Source: an uncultured Eubacteriales bacterium (GTDB lineage: Bacteria > Bacillota > Clostridia > Lachnospirales > Lachnospiraceae). Taken from it: DNA of 36,669 bases. The DNA is taken from contig CASGAH010000013.1 of NCBI GenBank assembly GCA_949299375.1, forward strand, positions 1 to 36,669, given 5' to 3'. Position numbers and translations under genes: made by a program. Under the pieces are notes generated by a model that saw nothing but the letters and a program-made list of their open reading frames with translations, had not been told where the DNA came from and did not search any database. Shown one piece after another: positions 19,160 to 28,538 of this stretch; positions within the stretch are counted from its first letter, which is position 1; every line of letters begins with the position of its first letter.

Positions 19160-20605
19160 TCAGAGCAGCGGAGCAATCAGCCGGCTCATCTGTTCCTTGA
19201 GGCGAATGAAGCGGGAGCGGCTGTCATAATCCTTGCGGGTCATTTCCCGGCTTTTTTTTAAATCTTCCAGGAAGATCCGGCGCATCTGTTCCGATACTTT
19301 TTTGTCATAGACGACTGCGTTCGACTCAAAATTCAGGGAAAAGCTTCGGTTGTCAAAATTCGCGCTTCCATAGCAGCAAATCTTTCCGTCCACAACCATT
19401 CCCTTCGCGTGAAGGAATCCCCCCGTGTACAGGAAACACCGGCACCCATCCCGCAGCATTTGTCCCATGTAGAAGAATGTCGCCCAGTAGACAAGCGGAT
19501 GGTCTGGTTTGCACGGAATCAAAATCATCACTTCCACCCCGGATTTTGCGGCAATCCGCAGGGCGGTTTCCATCGGCTCGTCGGGAATGAAATAGGGGGT
19601 CTGAATCAGGATCTGTTTTCTGGCCCGGTGAATCATGTTCAAATACGTATCCCGGATGTGAAGGTCGGGGGAGTCGGGTCCGCTGGCAATCATCTGAACC
19701 CCCTGGTGTCCCGTCCACTGCGCCGGATGGTCCTGAAAATAGCGCGGGTTTTGAAATAGATTTTCTTTCACGGCGTAGTTCCAGTCCAGGGCAAACCGGA
19801 TCTGGAGCGCCGTCACGGCGTTTCCTTTCAGCACAAGATGGGTGTCCCTCCAGTAGCCATATTTTTTTTCACACAGGACATATTCCCTTCCGACGTTGAA
19901 TCCGCCGATAAATCCAACCGTTCCGTCGATGACTGCGATTTTCCTGTGGTTGCGGTAGTTGAGGCGCACAGGAATCACACCAAAACGGGCGGGGAAAAAG
20001 ACCCCCACCCGTATTCCGTATTTTCTCAGTTTTTTTCCCGCCGTGCGAACAAACGCCCGGCTCCCCATCCCGTCACATAAAATCCGCACTTCCACGCCCT
20101 GCTGCGCCTTCGCCACCAAATGCGGCACAATCACCTCAAACAGTTCGTCGTCCCGGATGATGTAGTATTGCAAATGAATGTGCGAGACGGCACGGTCTAT
20201 TTCTTCGATCAGCCTCTGAAATTTCACCGCGCCGTCTGTCAGCACCTCCACCTCGTTGTTGTCTGTGTAGACAAAACCGCCCGCCTCCTGATTGCAGACG
20301 ATGAGATCTTCCCACGCCTCAGGAAGCGAATGGATGGACGGCAGTTTCGCCTCTTTTGCCATCTGCGTATCCACCCGGCACTTCACCCGAAACATTCGGC
20401 TTTTGTACAGATCCTGACCGAGAATCAGATACAGGACGAGTCCCAAAACTGGGAGAAAAGAAAGCGCTAAAATCCACGCCCACACTGCCCTTGGGTTTTT
20501 GCGCCGGGAGAAGATGAGGGAGATGGCAACGATCCCGTTCAAGTACGGAATATAGCGTTCCATCCAGTGAAGCGCCCACATCATCTGCCGAACGATCAGC
20601 TCCAT
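19160..20605 (-). CDS. cls: Cardiolipin synthase (phospholipase D superfamily)
   Basis: The 481-residue membrane enzyme condenses two phosphatidylglycerols to cardiolipin. Two N-terminal hydrophobic segments (about residues 20-33 and 41-63) anchor it. Two HKD active-site motifs follow: HRKIAVID (H220, K222, D227) with GFIGGFNVG, and HAKGMVVD (H399, K401, D406) with GSANFDNRSFSLNFE. That is the full double motif and the usual length of 480-510. ATG at 20605 is preceded by AGAGGA at seven bases. It is 16 bases downstream of deoB and likely ends the transcription unit with the UDPGP gene and truA, although no clear terminator is seen before the rpoB promoter. Confidence 0.93.
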   Translation of the reverse strand: MELIVRQMMWALHWMERYIPYLNGIVAISLIFSRRKNPRAVWAWILALSFLPVLGLVLYLILGQDLYKSRMFRVKCRVDTQMAKEAKLPSIHSLPEAWEDLIVCNQEAGGFVYTDNNEVEVLTDGAVKFQRLIEEIDRAVSHIHLQYYIIRDDELFEVIVPHLVAKAQQGVEVRILCDGMGSRAFVRTAGKKLRKYGIRVGVFFPARFGVIPVRLNYRNHRKIAVIDGTVGFIGGFNVGREYVLCEKKYGYWRDTHLVLKGNAVTALQIRFALDWNYAVKENLFQNPRYFQDHPAQWTGHQGVQMIASGPDSPDLHIRDTYLNMIHRARKQILIQTPYFIPDEPMETALRIAAKSGVEVMILIPCKPDHPLVYWATFFYMGQMLRDGCRCFLYTGGFLHAKGMVVDGKICCYGSANFDNRSFSLNFESNAVVYDKKVSEQMRRIFLEDLKKSREMTRKDYDSRSRFIRLKEQMSRLIAPLL

Positions 20606-20621
20606 GCGGCATTCCTCTCCA

Positions 20622-21788
20622 TCAGCGCACAACCTCTTTCAGGAAGCTTTTTCCCTGTGTCTTCTGAGGAATTCCGAGAAACTCCAGAATGGTCGCGGCG
20701 ATGTCGGCAAAGCTGTCTCTCGTTCCGAGATTCACGCCGGGAACAACCATGGCACCGGCAAGAATCAGCGGGGTATGCTCTCTGGAATGATCGGTAGAGG
20801 GCGTGCTCGGATCGCACCCGTGATCTGCTGTAATGAGAAGCAAATCGTCTTTCCGCAGTTTTTGCAAAATTTTAGGCATCTGTTCATCAAAGTACGTCAG
20901 CGCCCGGGCATATCCGTCCACATCATTTCGGTGTCCATACAGCATATCGTAGTCTACCAGATTGGTAAAGCAGAGGCCCTCAAAATCGCGGTCCATGTAT
21001 TCCAGCGTTCTCTCAATGCCTTCCGCATTGCTTCCGGTGCGCACCATTTCCGTGATTCCTTTTCCGGCGAAAATATCATTGATTTTTCCGACCGCCAGCA
21101 CTTCCATCCCGTTTTCCTGAATCTGATCGAGCATCGTCACAGCCGGAGGCTCCAGCGAATAGTCATGTCTTCTCGGCGTCCGTTTGAAATCAGGAAAGCT
21201 CCCCTCGAACGGGCGGGCGATGACTCTCCCCACTCCATACGGCCCTCTGCACAGATCTCTGGCGATCTGACAATATTCATACAGTGCCCCGATGGGAACG
21301 ACCGCTTCATGGGCCGCTACCTGAAACACACTGTCTGCCGATGTGTACACAATCAGGTCTCCCGTCTCCATGTGGCGCTGCCCATAGTCCCGGATCACTT
21401 CCGTCCCCGAATAGGGGCGATTGCAGATCACCGAATGACCCGTCGCCTTCTCATACGCCTCGATCAATTCCCGGGGAAATCCATCCGGAAATGTCGGAAG
21501 TGGTTTGGGAGAAATCACGCCCGCGATTTCCCAGTGGCCGATGGTTGTGTCTTTTCCCTTTGAGGCTTCCCTCATCCGCCCCACAGCTCCCTGCGGTTCG
21601 CTTTCCCGCTCTTTGCAGGCAACACCTTCTATATTAAACAGTCCAAGCTTTTTCAGATTGGGCATTGAAAAAAACGGACTGGCGGCAGCTGCCGCCAACG
21701 TATTGCTCCCGGAATCGCCGTACTCCGCGGCATCCGGCATTTCCCCGATTCCCACACTGTCTAGGACAATCAAAAAAACTCTCTTCAC
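20622..21788 (-). CDS. deoB: Phosphopentomutase
   Basis: The 388-residue enzyme interconverts (deoxy)ribose 1-phosphate and 5-phosphate in nucleoside salvage. It is a di-manganese enzyme of the alkaline phosphatase superfamily. The first metal-binding aspartate is D10 in VFLIVLDSVGIGEMPDA; GDSGSNTL, TTIGHWEIAGV and, near the end, ITADHGCDPSTPSTDHSREH supply the remaining ligands and the phospho-Thr region. The start is a GTG at 21788 with AAAGGA seven bases upstream, giving MKRVFLIV; the open frame further upstream overlaps truA and has no family match. It lies 58 bases after truA and 16 before the cardiolipin synthase gene. The deoCD salvage genes are not adjacent. Confidence 0.95.
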   Translation of the reverse strand: MKRVFLIVLDSVGIGEMPDAAEYGDSGSNTLAAAAASPFFSMPNLKKLGLFNIEGVACKERESEPQGAVGRMREASKGKDTTIGHWEIAGVISPKPLPTFPDGFPRELIEAYEKATGHSVICNRPYSGTEVIRDYGQRHMETGDLIVYTSADSVFQVAAHEAVVPIGALYEYCQIARDLCRGPYGVGRVIARPFEGSFPDFKRTPRRHDYSLEPPAVTMLDQIQENGMEVLAVGKINDIFAGKGITEMVRTGSNAEGIERTLEYMDRDFEGLCFTNLVDYDMLYGHRNDVDGYARALTYFDEQMPKILQKLRKDDLLLITADHGCDPSTPSTDHSREHTPLILAGAMVVPGVNLGTRDSFADIAATILEFLGIPQKTQGKSFLKEVVR

Positions 21789-21846
21789 AGCCACTTCCTT
21801 TCTGCGCCGCATCGGAATCTCAGACAGGTTTGATGTGCAGCGCCGC

Positions 21847-23001
21847 TTAAAACCTGTCTCTTTCTTCGCACACTCTATCCTTCGGACTCCGCTGCAGTTC
21901 CTCCTTTGTATCGCCGCAGCGAAGAGGATCTGCCATTTCAAACCAGCTTCGCTCTCCCAGGAGGGAAATCTCCTCCTTCTCCAAGTATTCCCCGATTGTC
22001 TGAGCGGGATTCCCCTCTGCCGCATGAAATACAAAATATCCAAGCCGGTATCCGTCAGACAGTGTCTCTGTCCAGTCCTGCACATACACTTTTCCCGCCC
22101 TGTTTCGGGTTGCCATCTTGCAGAGCCGAAGAATCGTCCGCAAGATGTCTGACGGCACACACCGCTTCAGCACGAGAAACGCTTCTCCTGTCCGGGAAAT
22201 GGTTCCCTGAATCAGGCAGTATTCCATCCATTTGTTGGATTCCACAATCAAAGGCCTCGGCTGCGCCTCCTCCTCGATGGAGACAAGTGTGAGGCCATGC
22301 GCCGGCGCCTTCGGCCCTGCAAGCCTCCGGTCTCTTCCGTCCAGAATCTCCTCCACGCGCTGCGGTTCCATCGCCCCGGTTCCCACTTTCAGCAAAGTGC
22401 CCACGATAATGCGGACCATGTTGTAGAGAAATCCATTGCCGCAGATGCGAAGCACAATCATATCGCCCTCTTTCTCCAGTGTCAGGCTGTAAATCGTGCG
22501 CACCGTATCTTCCAGCTGATTTCGCACAGAGCAGAAGCTGACGAAATCGTGTTCTCCCAAAAGGTATGACGCTGCCTGTCTCATCTTTTCCAAGTCCAGC
22601 GGCATATAAAAAAACAGAGAATTGAAGCGCTGCGCCGGAAGGGGGATCTTTCGGTTTAAAATCCGGTATTCATACACCTTCCGGCTGTTGCATTTTCGGG
22701 GATGGAAATCATCTGCCACCTGGCAGGAGTGCTGCACGACGACGTCTGCCGGAAGCCTCTGGTTGAGCGCCAGCGCGATTTTTTCCGCCGGAATCCGCGT
22801 CTCTGTGTCAAAAACAGCAACATTTCCAAGCGCGTGAACCCCGGAGTCTGTCCGGCTTGCCCCGATCACCTGAATCTCCTCCCGGAGAAGCTCCGACAGA
22901 TGGCGGTTGAGAAGCGCCTCGATCGTCGGCCCGTTGGGCTGTGTCTGCCAGCCGCAATATTTTGTCCCATCATATGCTATGATCAATTTCACTCGCTTCA
23001 T
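21847..23001 (-). CDS. truA: tRNA pseudouridine(38-40) synthase TruA with a C-terminal extension
   Basis: Residues 1-245 are a complete TruA, which isomerises U38-U40 in the tRNA anticodon stem. The catalytic aspartate is D52 in ASRTDSGVHALGNVA, with KVYEYRI, HDFVSFCSV and FLYNMVRIIVGTLL also typical. Residues about 246-384 are extra: bacterial TruA is normally 245-270 residues. The extension is mixed alpha/beta in look, rich in charged residues and aromatic pairs (WMEYCLIQG, VYVQDWTE, GYRLGYFVFHAA), and I do not recognise it. The ATG at 23001 follows the upstream stop by six bases with no good ribosome binding site, suggesting translational coupling. Core assignment is firm; the role of the tail is unknown. 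Confidence 0.92.
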   Translation of the reverse strand: MKRVKLIIAYDGTKYCGWQTQPNGPTIEALLNRHLSELLREEIQVIGASRTDSGVHALGNVAVFDTETRIPAEKIALALNQRLPADVVVQHSCQVADDFHPRKCNSRKVYEYRILNRKIPLPAQRFNSLFFYMPLDLEKMRQAASYLLGEHDFVSFCSVRNQLEDTVRTIYSLTLEKEGDMIVLRICGNGFLYNMVRIIVGTLLKVGTGAMEPQRVEEILDGRDRRLAGPKAPAHGLTLVSIEEEAQPRPLIVESNKWMEYCLIQGTISRTGEAFLVLKRCVPSDILRTILRLCKMATRNRAGKVYVQDWTETLSDGYRLGYFVFHAAEGNPAQTIGEYLEKEEISLLGERSWFEMADPLRCGDTKEELQRSPKDRVCEERDRF

Positions 23002-23007
23002 CGATTT

Positions 23008-24237
23008 TTACAGTTCTACGCCATTTTTTAAGAGCAGCGCTCTCGCCGTATCAACAGAGTCTACGCCGTGAAGGTTTTTGACCGGGGCAAACTCCCGCTC
23101 CCGGACAACCTCATAGGAGCAGCAGGAATTCATCAGATGGATCATATCCAGCACAAGCGCCTCAAATTTGTATCCGTTTTCTGTCTTCGGCTTGATCAGC
23201 GCTCCGCTCTCGTCCAGATGCGGAATCTTTTTCTCTACGATGTGAATCGGCATTGTCTTGCCCGCGATCGCTTCCAGCCGGTCAATCCGGAACATGTAAT
23301 TCAAAATTACACCAAAATTGTACAGAAGATTTCCCTTCTCGTCTCTCAGATGAATCATATCTTCTGTCATCTCATAGTACTCCACAATGGACGGGCGTCC
23401 GTCTTCCAGACAGAGTACGCCAACCCGCTCATTGGGATCCGCCTTGCGCACAACCTTTCCGCCGCACTCTGCGCCGGAATCGATGACTGCCCCGATAAAG
23501 GCCGGATCATTGATTCTTTGCAGTACATTGTCTACCGCAAATACTGTGATCCACTCTACGCCGGCTTCCTTCATCTGCTCGACATATCCCGCTTTCTGGA
23601 GGGAGCCAAACCAGCCTCCATTTCCATTCGGGGAAAGCGAGATGCTGTCTTTGCCTTCCATGAGAATCTTTCCGTCGTATCCAACGCTCGGCGCCATCTC
23701 CTGCTTGAAGAAGCGGACAAAATCCGGGTGATAGCCAAAATAGGCGTGTTCCTCAAAAAAGGCGATCGTTTCCTCGTTGTTTTTTTCACTCGTCATAATG
23801 TAGAGCGGAACCCATGCATTCACCTTGCGAACGACATCCATCAGATTTTGAATCAGGCACTGAAAAATGTACAGCTCCCGGTTGACGCCGATGCAGAACG
23901 TCCCCTTTGGCTTGTCAAATCCCAGGCGAGTTCCCTGTCCCCCCGCAAGCAGTACGGCAGCGGTTTTTCCGTCCTGCAGTGCCTTTGTCCCTACAGATTC
24001 AAAATAGTCCCGTCTTCTCTCAATCTCGTCCACTTCCAGAGCGCCCAGAGGCTCCAGATGCCCCTTGGATGCCTCGGTCGATTTGCGGCTTTTCAGCAAA
24101 TCCAGCAGTCCCCAGTCCAGGCGGGCAATCTGATCCAGCAGTTTTTTCTTTCCCTCTTCCTCGAGCTCCCCGTAATATTGCAGCAAATGTTCCTGTCCGT
24201 GACGGCGCACCAGTTCCAACGCTTCCTGATATTGCAT
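23008..24237 (-). CDS. UDPGP-family nucleotidyltransferase (UAP1-like UDP-sugar pyrophosphorylase)
   Basis: The 409-residue protein probably makes a UDP-sugar from UTP and a sugar 1-phosphate. The signature LAGGQGTRLGFDKPKG at about residues 97-112 is the nucleotide-binding loop of the eukaryote-type UDPGP/UAP1 family, distinct from bacterial GalU and GlmU. SLSPNGNGGWFGSLQKAG and VFAVDNVLQRINDP are the UTP and sugar-binding segments of the same family. Members are annotated as UTP-glucose-1-phosphate or UDP-N-acetylhexosamine uridylyltransferases; the sequence does not settle the sugar. ATG at 24237 has GGAGGACAAGA upstream. It is the first gene of a tight group with truA (6-base gap), deoB and cls. 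Confidence 0.87.
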   Translation of the reverse strand: MQYQEALELVRRHGQEHLLQYYGELEEEGKKKLLDQIARLDWGLLDLLKSRKSTEASKGHLEPLGALEVDEIERRRDYFESVGTKALQDGKTAAVLLAGGQGTRLGFDKPKGTFCIGVNRELYIFQCLIQNLMDVVRKVNAWVPLYIMTSEKNNEETIAFFEEHAYFGYHPDFVRFFKQEMAPSVGYDGKILMEGKDSISLSPNGNGGWFGSLQKAGYVEQMKEAGVEWITVFAVDNVLQRINDPAFIGAVIDSGAECGGKVVRKADPNERVGVLCLEDGRPSIVEYYEMTEDMIHLRDEKGNLLYNFGVILNYMFRIDRLEAIAGKTMPIHIVEKKIPHLDESGALIKPKTENGYKFEALVLDMIHLMNSCCSYEVVREREFAPVKNLHGVDSVDTARALLLKNGVEL

Positions 24238-24253
24238 TCTTGTCCTCCAATCC

Positions 24254-24266
24254 TGTCATCCTGACA
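24254..24266. repeat. Short inverted repeat before the UDPGP-family gene
   Basis: TGTCA-TCC-TGACA is a perfect 5-bp dyad 17 bases before the start codon at 24237, close to the ribosome binding site. It may be an operator or a small translation-affecting hairpin. No regulator can be assigned. Confidence 0.4.
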
Positions 24267-24313
24267 TCGTATTTCCAACGGTTGTGTCAATTCTTTCTCT
24301 GTAACATGCTTCC

Positions 24314-24342
24314 ATTATACCATTTTTATGCCGATAATTCCA
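24314..24342 (-). promoter_or_regulatory. Candidate promoter for UDPGP gene-truA-deoB-cls
   Basis: On the minus strand a perfect TATAAT (24314-24319) is preceded by TGG, the extended -10 form, with a weak TGGAAT (24337-24342) 17 bases upstream. It overlaps the end of ecfT and would start a transcript about 70 bases before the UDPGP-family gene. Confidence 0.5.
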
Positions 24343-25112
24343 GCAAAAAATCCAAGTAATGTGAGATATGCCAGATAATCCGCGCGCCGATAGACAAGCG
24401 GCTTCATTTTGGTCCGGTGTTCTCCCCCGCGATAGCAGCGGGACTCCATCGCCAGAGCCAGATCAAATGCGCGCCTCCATGCGGAGACAAACAGAGGGAC
24501 AAGAAGCGGAAGCATATTTTTCACGCGCTGGATCAGATTTCCGCTCTCAAAGTCAGCGCCTCTTGCCATCTGCGCCTTCATAATCTTGTCAGCCTCCTCG
24601 ATGAGAATCGGGATGAACCGAAGTGCGATGGACATCATCATGGCAATTTCATGGACGGGAACCCGAACGATTTTCAAAAAGCCAAGCCCCCGTTCCAGCC
24701 CGTCCGTCAGATCATTGGGCGTCGTCGTCAGCGTCAGAATCGTGGATCCCATAATGAGCATCACAAGGCGGATGACCGTGCGCACGGCAAGGATCAGCCC
24801 CTCCCATGTCGCCTGAAACCTCCAGATTCGAACGATCACCCTTCCCTCTGTAAAAAATATGGTAAAGGACACGCTGAACAAGAGAAGCACGAGGATGGAT
24901 TTCAGCCCTCTCGCCATATATCGCACCGGAACCCCTGACAGGCGAATGACGCCGGCAAGAAACAGAAACGCCAGCCCGTAGCCCAAAATTCCTTTTGCCA
25001 AAAAAAGAGAGATCATAAAAACGATCGTTCCCACCAGTTTCGTCCTCGGATCCAGACGATGAATCGAAGACTCAATCGGATAGTACTGGCCAATCGTAAT
25101 GTCACGGATCAT
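24315..25112 (-). CDS. ecfT: ECF transporter transmembrane subunit EcfT
   Basis: The 265-residue membrane protein is the shared T component that couples two ATPases to substrate-binding S components for vitamin or metal uptake. Several hydrophobic spans are visible, at about residues 28-70, 75-95, 108-130 and 240-265. The cytoplasmic coupling helices carry the two Arg motifs, MARGADFES and ESRCYRGGEHR, that dock on the ATPases. ATG at 25112 overlaps the EcfA2 stop by four bases (ATGA), with GGGGGAGGCAAA upstream. No EcfS gene is adjacent, so this is a group II module that serves several S components encoded elsewhere. Confidence 0.94.
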   Translation of the reverse strand: MIRDITIGQYYPIESSIHRLDPRTKLVGTIVFMISLFLAKGILGYGLAFLFLAGVIRLSGVPVRYMARGLKSILVLLLFSVSFTIFFTEGRVIVRIWRFQATWEGLILAVRTVIRLVMLIMGSTILTLTTTPNDLTDGLERGLGFLKIVRVPVHEIAMMMSIALRFIPILIEEADKIMKAQMARGADFESGNLIQRVKNMLPLLVPLFVSAWRRAFDLALAMESRCYRGGEHRTKMKPLVYRRADYLAYLTLLGFFAGIIGIKMV

Positions 25113-26011
25113 TTTGCCTCCCCCTTTCGAGGATCTTTCTTTTGAAAGTCAGCGTTGCCTTTCCTCCTGCGAATGGCCTGCACAATCAGTCTTTTTGCCT
25201 CCTCCACCGTCGTTGCGTCTTCGTCCAGCGCAAACCCGTTCTCCCTCAGAAGATGAATGACTCTGGCGGCCTGAGGCACGGCAAGTCCCATTTCTTCCAG
25301 CTCCCGGACATGGCGAAAAACCTCTGTCGGCGTCCCGTCCAGCCTCACTGCGCCATGGTCCATGACGACAATTCGCTGGGCGCAGCGGGCGATGTCTTCC
25401 ATGCTGTGTGAGACAAGAACAATGGTGATGTGCTGTCTCTCGTGCAGTTCCTTTAACTTCTCCAGTATCTCGTCACGGCCTCTCGGGTCCAGCCCCGCAG
25501 TCGGCTCATCCAAAATGAGCACCTCCGGTCTCATCGCGAGGACACCGGCGATGGCTGCCCTTCGCTTTTCGCCTCCCGACAGCTCAAACGGGGAGAGCGA
25601 GTAGAAGCGCTCATCCAGACCGACAAGCGCCAGTGCCTCCATCGCCCTTTTTTTTGCCTCCTCTTCCTTCAATCCCTGATTTTTGGGGCCAAAGCAGACA
25701 TCCGTAAGCACATCGGTCTCAAACAGCTGATACTCCGGATACTGAAAGACAAGGCCGACTTTGCTGCGCAGTTCCCGATACGAAAATCCTTCCTCGCCCA
25801 TCACCGTTCCATTGTAGCGGATGATGCCGCTCGTCGGACGAATCAGGCCATTTAGATGCTGGATCAGCGTCGATTTTCCGGATCCGGTATGTCCCATCAG
25901 GGCAAGAAACTCCCCATCCGCAATCGTCAGCGAGACATCTTTTACCGCATGAACCGGAAATGCGGTGTCCGCCTCGTAGATATAATTGACATGCTCTAGT
26001 ACAATTGACAT
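25109..26011 (-). CDS. ecfA2: ECF transporter ATP-binding subunit EcfA2
   Basis: The 300-residue ATPase is the second of two unequal nucleotide-binding subunits of the ECF transporter. Walker A is GHTGSGKST, the Q-loop lies in [11 protein letters not shown], the signature is [13 protein letters not shown], and Walker B is [14 protein letters not shown], with the switch His in [10 protein letters not shown]. The C-terminal part is the EcfA-specific extension, ending in a basic Lys/Arg-rich tail. The start at 26011 lies inside the end of ecfA1 (16-base overlap), with GGTGAG as ribosome binding site, so the two are translationally coupled. ecfT overlaps its 3' end. Confidence 0.95.
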   Translation of the reverse strand: MSIVLEHVNYIYEADTAFPVHAVKDVSLTIADGEFLALMGHTGSGKSTLIQHLNGLIRPTSGIIRYNGTVMGEEGFSYRELRSKVGLVFQYPEYQLFETDVLTDVCFGPKNQGLKEEEAKKRAMEALALVGLDERFYSLSPFELSGGEKRRAAIAGVLAMRPEVLILDEPTAGLDPRGRDEILEKLKELHERQHITIVLVSHSMEDIARCAQRIVVMDHGAVRLDGTPTEVFRHVRELEEMGLAVPQAARVIHLLRENGFALDEDATTVEEAKRLIVQAIRRRKGNADFQKKDPRKGEAK

Positions 26012-26847
26012 AATTCACTCACCAGCTCCTCTACGGTCAGAATGCCGTCCGAGAGAGGAATTCCTTCTTGTTTCAGTTCATAGGCAAGCTCTGTCACTTG
26101 CGGAACATCGAGTCGATACGATTTGAGCTGCTCCACCTTGGAAAAAATTTCCCTCGGCGTGCCGTCCATAACAGTTTTTCCCGCGTCCATCACAATCACC
26201 CGGTTCGCGTAAATGACTTCCTCCATGTAGTGTGTGATCAGGATGACTGTAATCCCTTCCTGACGGTTTAGCTCCCGTATCGTCTCAATGACTTCTTTTC
26301 GTCCATTCGGGTCCAGCATGGCAGTCGGCTCATCCAGAATGATGCACTCCGGACGCATCGCCACCACGCCTGCAATGGCCACGCGCTGCTTCTGTCCCCC
26401 GGAAAGCTTGTTGGGGGATCGTTTCCGGTAAGCAATCATCCCGACCGCCTCCAGGCTTTCCTCCACTCTGCTCCAGATTTCTTTCGTGGGAACACCCAAA
26501 TTTTCCGGCCAAAAGGCCACATCCTCCTCTACAACCGATCCGATGATTTGATTGTCCGGATTTTGAAAGACCATCCCGGCAGTCTGGCGAATGTTCCAGA
26601 TCTCCCGTTCGTCTTTTGTATTTCGCTCTCCAATCCACACCGTCCCCTGCGTCGGGAGGAGAAGGCCGTTTAGATGCTTTGCAAGCGTCGATTTTCCAGA
26701 TCCATTGTGACCGAGAATCGCCACAAAATCGCCCTTCTCGATCTCCAGGTCCAGACAATCGAGCGCGCGGACAACGCCGTCATTCTCGCCCTCTTCGTTG
26801 TATTTGATGTACTCATACACCAATTTTGCTGCTTTTATAATCTTCAA
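25996..26847 (-). CDS. ecfA1: ECF transporter ATP-binding subunit EcfA1
   Basis: The 283-residue ATPase pairs with EcfA2. Walker A is GHNGSGKST at about residues 46-54, the Q-loop is in [13 protein letters not shown], the signature is [13 protein letters not shown], and Walker B is [14 protein letters not shown] with ITHYMEEV after it. The start is a TTG at 26847: AGGGGGA stands seven to eight bases before it, and the only nearby ATG runs into a stop codon at once. It follows the rplQ terminator, so transcription must come from read-through or a promoter inside the short gap that I could not identify. Confidence 0.95.
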   Translation of the reverse strand: MKIIKAAKLVYEYIKYNEEGENDGVVRALDCLDLEIEKGDFVAILGHNGSGKSTLAKHLNGLLLPTQGTVWIGERNTKDEREIWNIRQTAGMVFQNPDNQIIGSVVEEDVAFWPENLGVPTKEIWSRVEESLEAVGMIAYRKRSPNKLSGGQKQRVAIAGVVAMRPECIILDEPTAMLDPNGRKEVIETIRELNRQEGITVILITHYMEEVIYANRVIVMDAGKTVMDGTPREIFSKVEQLKSYRLDVPQVTELAYELKQEGIPLSDGILTVEELVSELCQLY

Positions 26848-26874
26848 AGTAACATCCCCCTGCGGAAGCGATAG

Positions 26875-26914
26875 GTAAAAAAGAACACTGCAGGTTATGC
26901 AGTGCCCTTTTTAT
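26875..26914 (-). terminator. Intrinsic terminator after rplQ
   Basis: On the minus strand GCACTGCA-TAACC-TGCAGTGT is followed by TCTTTTTT and preceded by AAAAGG that can extend the stem. It lies about 12 bases after the rplQ stop, so it closes the alpha operon before ecfA1. Confidence 0.88.
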
Positions 26915-26925
26915 TGTGACTATTT

Positions 26926-27462
26926 TTAGATCAGTTCCAACAGTACTTCCATTGCGCCGTCGCCTTTGCGCTCTCCGATTTTTACGATTCTGGTATATCC
27001 GCCATTGCGTCCAGCATATTTGGGAGCAATTTCGTCGAACATCTTCTGCGGCATGTTGATGGATTTTGTTCCTCTCTTCTTGCCTGCTGCTTCACTCGGA
27101 ACGGATGTTACGTTGTAAAATACTTTCAGCATCTGTCTTCTTGCGTGAAGTCTGGACGGTTTGTCCTTCTGAATGGTTTTTTCTACATCGATCTTCACAT
27201 CGACTTTCTTGCCGTCTACAACTTCTTTTACTCTCTTGCCATCGGCATCTTTCTTCGGGCGTTTTACCGTTACGGTAACTGTTTCATAATTGTCTTTTTC
27301 TTTGATTGCAAGTGCGATGATTCCTTCTGCAACACGGCGAACTTCCTTTGCTCTTGCTTCCGTTGTCACGATCTTGCCATTATATAAAAGACTTGTCACC
27401 TGGCTTCTGATTAAAGCTTTTCTCTGACTCGAGTTTCTTCCAAGCTTTCTATATCCTGCCAT
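26926..27462 (-). CDS. rplQ: 50S ribosomal protein L17, long form
   Basis: The 178-residue protein binds 23S rRNA near the exit tunnel. The core is clear: [37 protein letters not shown], a distal [16 protein letters not shown] and the closing [17 protein letters not shown]. Residues about 57-103 are a lysine/valine-rich insert ([19 protein letters not shown] and similar) that is absent from the roughly 120-residue L17 of E. coli and B. subtilis. Long L17 proteins are common in some Clostridia as far as I recall, but I could not check this. ATG at 27462 has GGAGGTGAAAAAAG. It is the last gene of the alpha operon, 16 bases after rpoA. Confidence 0.96.
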   Translation of the reverse strand: MAGYRKLGRNSSQRKALIRSQVTSLLYNGKIVTTEARAKEVRRVAEGIIALAIKEKDNYETVTVTVKRPKKDADGKRVKEVVDGKKVDVKIDVEKTIQKDKPSRLHARRQMLKVFYNVTSVPSEAAGKKRGTKSINMPQKMFDEIAPKYAGRNGGYTRIVKIGERKGDGAMEVLLELI

Positions 27463-27478
27463 CTTTTTTCACCTCCAA

Positions 27479-28438
27479 TTATTCCTCACTGGGATTTAAC
27501 TGCAGCCCCAGCTCCTTCAACTTGGCCAATACTTCCTCCAGCGACTTGCGACCAAGGTTGCGAACCTTCATCATGTCCTCCGGAGTGCGGTTGGTAAGTT
27601 CTTCGACGGTATTGATTCCGGCTCTCTTCAGACAGTTGTAAGAACGAACGGACAGTTCTAATTCGTCGATATTCATTTCCAGCACTTTTTCTTTTTCATT
27701 GTCCTGCTTCTCGACCATGACTTCCGCAGTCTTGGCATGTTCCGACAGGTCAATGAACAGATTCAAATGTTCGCTCAATACCTTGGCTGCCAGACTCACC
27801 GCTTCGTCTGGAGCAAGAGTGCCTTTTGTATATACATCTAATGTAAGTTTGTCAAAATCAGTAATCTGACCCACACGAGTATTTTCTACTGACAGGTTAA
27901 CCCGCTCAATTGGAGTATAGATAGAATCCACAGCGATCACACCGATTGGAAGATCATCACTTTTGTTCTTGTCTGCACTAACGTATCCGCGCCCTTTTGT
28001 AATTGTAATCTCCATGTACAATTTACAGTCCGGACCACCACTCAGGGTTGCAATAACCTGCTCCGGGTTCATGATCTCAATGTCCTGGTCAGCCTGAATA
28101 TCCGCAGCTGTAACTACGCCTTCGCCCTCGTATTCAATGTATGCGATCTTTGGTTTGTTCGTTTCGCTATTGTTTTTAATTGCCAAACTTTTCAAGTTCA
28201 TGATGATTTCCGTGACGTCTTCCTTTACGCCTGGAATATAGCTGAACTCGTGAAGAACACCATCAATCTTAACCTGGCTTACAGCAGCTCCGGGAAGGGA
28301 AGAAAGCATAATTCTTCTCAGGGAGTTGCCAAGTGTTGTACCATAGCCTCTCTCCAAAGGTTCCACAACAAATTTGCCATATTTGTGATCATCTGTTAAT
28401 TCAATAATCTCAATTTTCGGTTTCTCAAAATCGAACAC
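27479..28438 (-). CDS. rpoA: DNA-directed RNA polymerase subunit alpha
   Basis: The 319-residue subunit dimerises to start RNA polymerase assembly. The N-terminal domain shows [20 protein letters not shown]; the C-terminal domain that contacts UP elements and activators is seen in [14 protein letters not shown] and [16 protein letters not shown]. The start is a GTG at 28438, set by AGGAGGGG seven bases upstream and by the usual [10 protein letters not shown] opening. It lies 100 bases after rpsD and 16 before rplQ, in the normal alpha-operon position. Confidence 0.98.
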   Translation of the reverse strand: MFDFEKPKIEIIELTDDHKYGKFVVEPLERGYGTTLGNSLRRIMLSSLPGAAVSQVKIDGVLHEFSYIPGVKEDVTEIIMNLKSLAIKNNSETNKPKIAYIEYEGEGVVTAADIQADQDIEIMNPEQVIATLSGGPDCKLYMEITITKGRGYVSADKNKSDDLPIGVIAVDSIYTPIERVNLSVENTRVGQITDFDKLTLDVYTKGTLAPDEAVSLAAKVLSEHLNLFIDLSEHAKTAEVMVEKQDNEKEKVLEMNIDELELSVRSYNCLKRAGINTVEELTNRTPEDMMKVRNLGRKSLEEVLAKLKELGLQLNPSEE

Positions 28439-28538
28439 GATAAAGCCCCTCCTTTACTGGGTTCATTGACGGGGTTACGTGACCATCCAGCCACATGAAC
28501 ATCTGACAGCTGAATGGCAACGCTTGCATTCCAAGGCA

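Noticed and set aside
24281..24290. Perfect TTGACA before the UDPGP-family gene as a -35 box
   Set aside because: No acceptable -10 hexamer lies 16-18 bases downstream, so the extended -10 promoter at 24314-24342 was preferred.
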